NCBI GenBank assembly: GCA_002448555.1
Contig: DJYV01000170.1
Coordinates: forward strand, 1 to 14,301
Length of the DNA: 14,301 nt
Direction: 5' to 3'
From: Flavobacteriales bacterium UBA6969
Lineage (GTDB): Bacteria; Bacteroidota; Bacteroidia; Flavobacteriales_D; Sanyastnellaceae
Every line of letters begins with the position of its first letter. Position 1 is the stretch's first letter. Below the pieces are notes generated by a model. That model was not told where the DNA came from and did not search any database. It worked only from the letters and a program-made list of their open reading frames with translations. The position numbers and the translations under genes were made by a program. Below are positions 13,315 through 14,301 of the stretch, piece after piece.

Positions 13315-14283
13315 TTATTTCACAATTCGTTTACGTTCTAATATACGACGAGAATTCATCGAATTCGAACGGAATCCTGTAGAACGCGGTACAAAATAGG
13401 TTAAGCAAATTTCGTGGGAGTGCGGGCTGAGGTAGCTCGCAGCCGTGCTGGTGATGTCGTAAACGTAAGACAAACTAAAGGAACCGTATTGACCCCCAAC
13501 ACCCATGACAACCGCATCATTCGTGCGGAAACCTACGCTGACCCATGCCATGTCGGCGTACCACCCGCGGAGGTATACATCGAGCTGCGCAGGCGTGCGT
13601 TCCGTGACGCGCACCAACGCTGAAGGTTCGAGGATGAAGTCATTGGAGACCTGGTACTTGTAATGACCCATGAAGCGGAAATGGCGGACCTGCTTGTTGT
13701 CCAGCCCCCCTTGGATGGGTGAGTTTTCGAGGCCCGTTGACGATTGAATCAAGTGCGGAATCGCGAATCCAAACGCATACGCTTCGCTGAAGACCATCAA
13801 ACCGAAATGCGCGTCGACGGAAACCGATTGCTCCATTCCATAGCTCAAAGCGGGATCTTCCACGTCCCAGACGTCGAGGTCATTGTCGAAAGACCATTGG
13901 TTGGCCATCAAGCTCAAACCGAATGACACCGCATCATAGTTGTTCAAATCAATCGTGTACGATCCACCCAATTCAATACCCGTGCGCTTGATGGCGCCGC
14001 CCGTATCATCCGAGTAGACGATGCCGCCCACGCCGATTCGATTGGGCAGGGCTGTATGGCCACTCAGTGTCATCGTTTCAGGCGCTCCGTCAAACCCAGT
14101 CCACTGGTTGCGGTACTGCATGGTGATGGGCGTCTCGGGCAACGTGCCGGCGATGGCCGGGTTGCTGAGAAACGGATTGGTCATGAACTGCGACCGGCGA
14201 AACAACTGCTGTGCCTGCGCCTCAGGAGCCACCAAAGCAAGGCCCAAGGCCACAAAAAACAGGGGGAGAATGAAATGCTTCAT
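13315..14283 (-). CDS. PorP/SprF family type IX secretion system membrane protein
   Basis: The 322-residue product has a signal peptide (cleavage near AQA, residue 24) and the PorP/SprF signature: NPFLSNPAIAG at 36-46, QYRNQWTGFDGAPETMTLSGH at 56-76, GVGGIVYSDDTGG at 84-96, and HEICLTYF at 290-297 near the end. Repeated amphipathic strands indicate an outer-membrane beta-barrel. PorP and SprF family members take part in type IX secretion; many genomes have several paralogues, each usually next to the gene of the large adhesin or surface protein it serves. Here the upstream neighbour is outside the window, and the downstream gene encodes a small secreted protein. The last 25 residues are basic (RSNSMNSRRILERKRIVK) and extend past the barrel. 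The start at 14283 leaves 18 bases to the window edge, with no clear promoter, so an upstream gene may be in the same operon. Confidence 0.93.
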   Translation of the reverse strand: MKHFILPLFFVALGLALVAPEAQAQQLFRRSQFMTNPFLSNPAIAGTLPETPITMQYRNQWTGFDGAPETMTLSGHTALPNRIGVGGIVYSDDTGGAIKRTGIELGGSYTIDLNNYDAVSFGLSLMANQWSFDNDLDVWDVEDPALSYGMEQSVSVDAHFGLMVFSEAYAFGFAIPHLIQSSTGLENSPIQGGLDNKQVRHFRFMGHYKYQVSNDFILEPSALVRVTERTPAQLDVYLRGWYADMAWVSVGFRTNDAVVMGVGGQYGSFSLSYVYDITSTAASYLSPHSHEICLTYFVPRSTGFRSNSMNSRRILERKRIVK

Positions 14284-14301
14284 GGGGGCTTTAGTATTTC
14301 A

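Noticed and set aside
1..14301. CRISPR array, insertion sequence, prophage or defence island
   Set aside because: No regular direct repeats, transposase or phage genes, or terminal inverted repeats were seen. The only repeats are protein-level units in the surface protein and short inverted pairs.

Overview
The window looks like chromosomal DNA from a member of the Bacteroidota, probably the order Flavobacteriales. Four things point there: a PorP/SprF-family type IX secretion protein, a secreted protein built from 'GCxDxxACNY/F' repeats, promoters of the Bacteroidota TTTG / TAnnTTTG type (best seen at the tRNA gene), and almost no Shine-Dalgarno sequences. Most of the window is G+C-rich; the first kilobase is visibly richer in A+T. 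No genus can be named from the sequence.

Layout. Positions 1-2148 (minus) hold the first 716 codons of a large secreted repeat / beta-helix protein whose C-terminus lies outside the window. Next come a lipoprotein-type class I glutamine amidotransferase (plus, 2400-3224), a tRNA-Arg(ACG) with a consensus promoter and a terminator (minus), and a secreted C1B-like cysteine protease (minus). A helical-repeat protein (plus, 4601-5191) overlaps tail to tail with an operon of a cyclophilin-type lipoprotein and a probable outer-membrane barrel (minus, 5158-6914). Divergent from that operon is a DnaQ-exonuclease / GIY-YIG nuclease fusion (plus, 6966-8318). A strong bidirectional terminator follows, then a 56-codon gene and an ECF sigma factor gene (both minus). 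The uvrA gene (plus) overlaps a lipoprotein-type msrB by ATGA. The right end carries a PorP/SprF gene and, 23 bases downstream, a small secreted protein (both minus).

Common themes. One is DNA repair: UvrA and a UvrC/Cho-like nuclease fusion lie 1 kb apart. The other is the cell envelope: three enzymes of families usually found in the cytosol (amidotransferase, cyclophilin, MsrB) carry lipoprotein signals, and there are a secreted protease, two probable outer-membrane proteins and two exported proteins that share a domain. That shared domain, the 56-codon gene, and a set of promoters whose -7 box ends exactly 4 bases before ATG (suggesting leaderless mRNAs) are the most useful new observations. 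I see no mobile element, CRISPR array, prophage or defence system.
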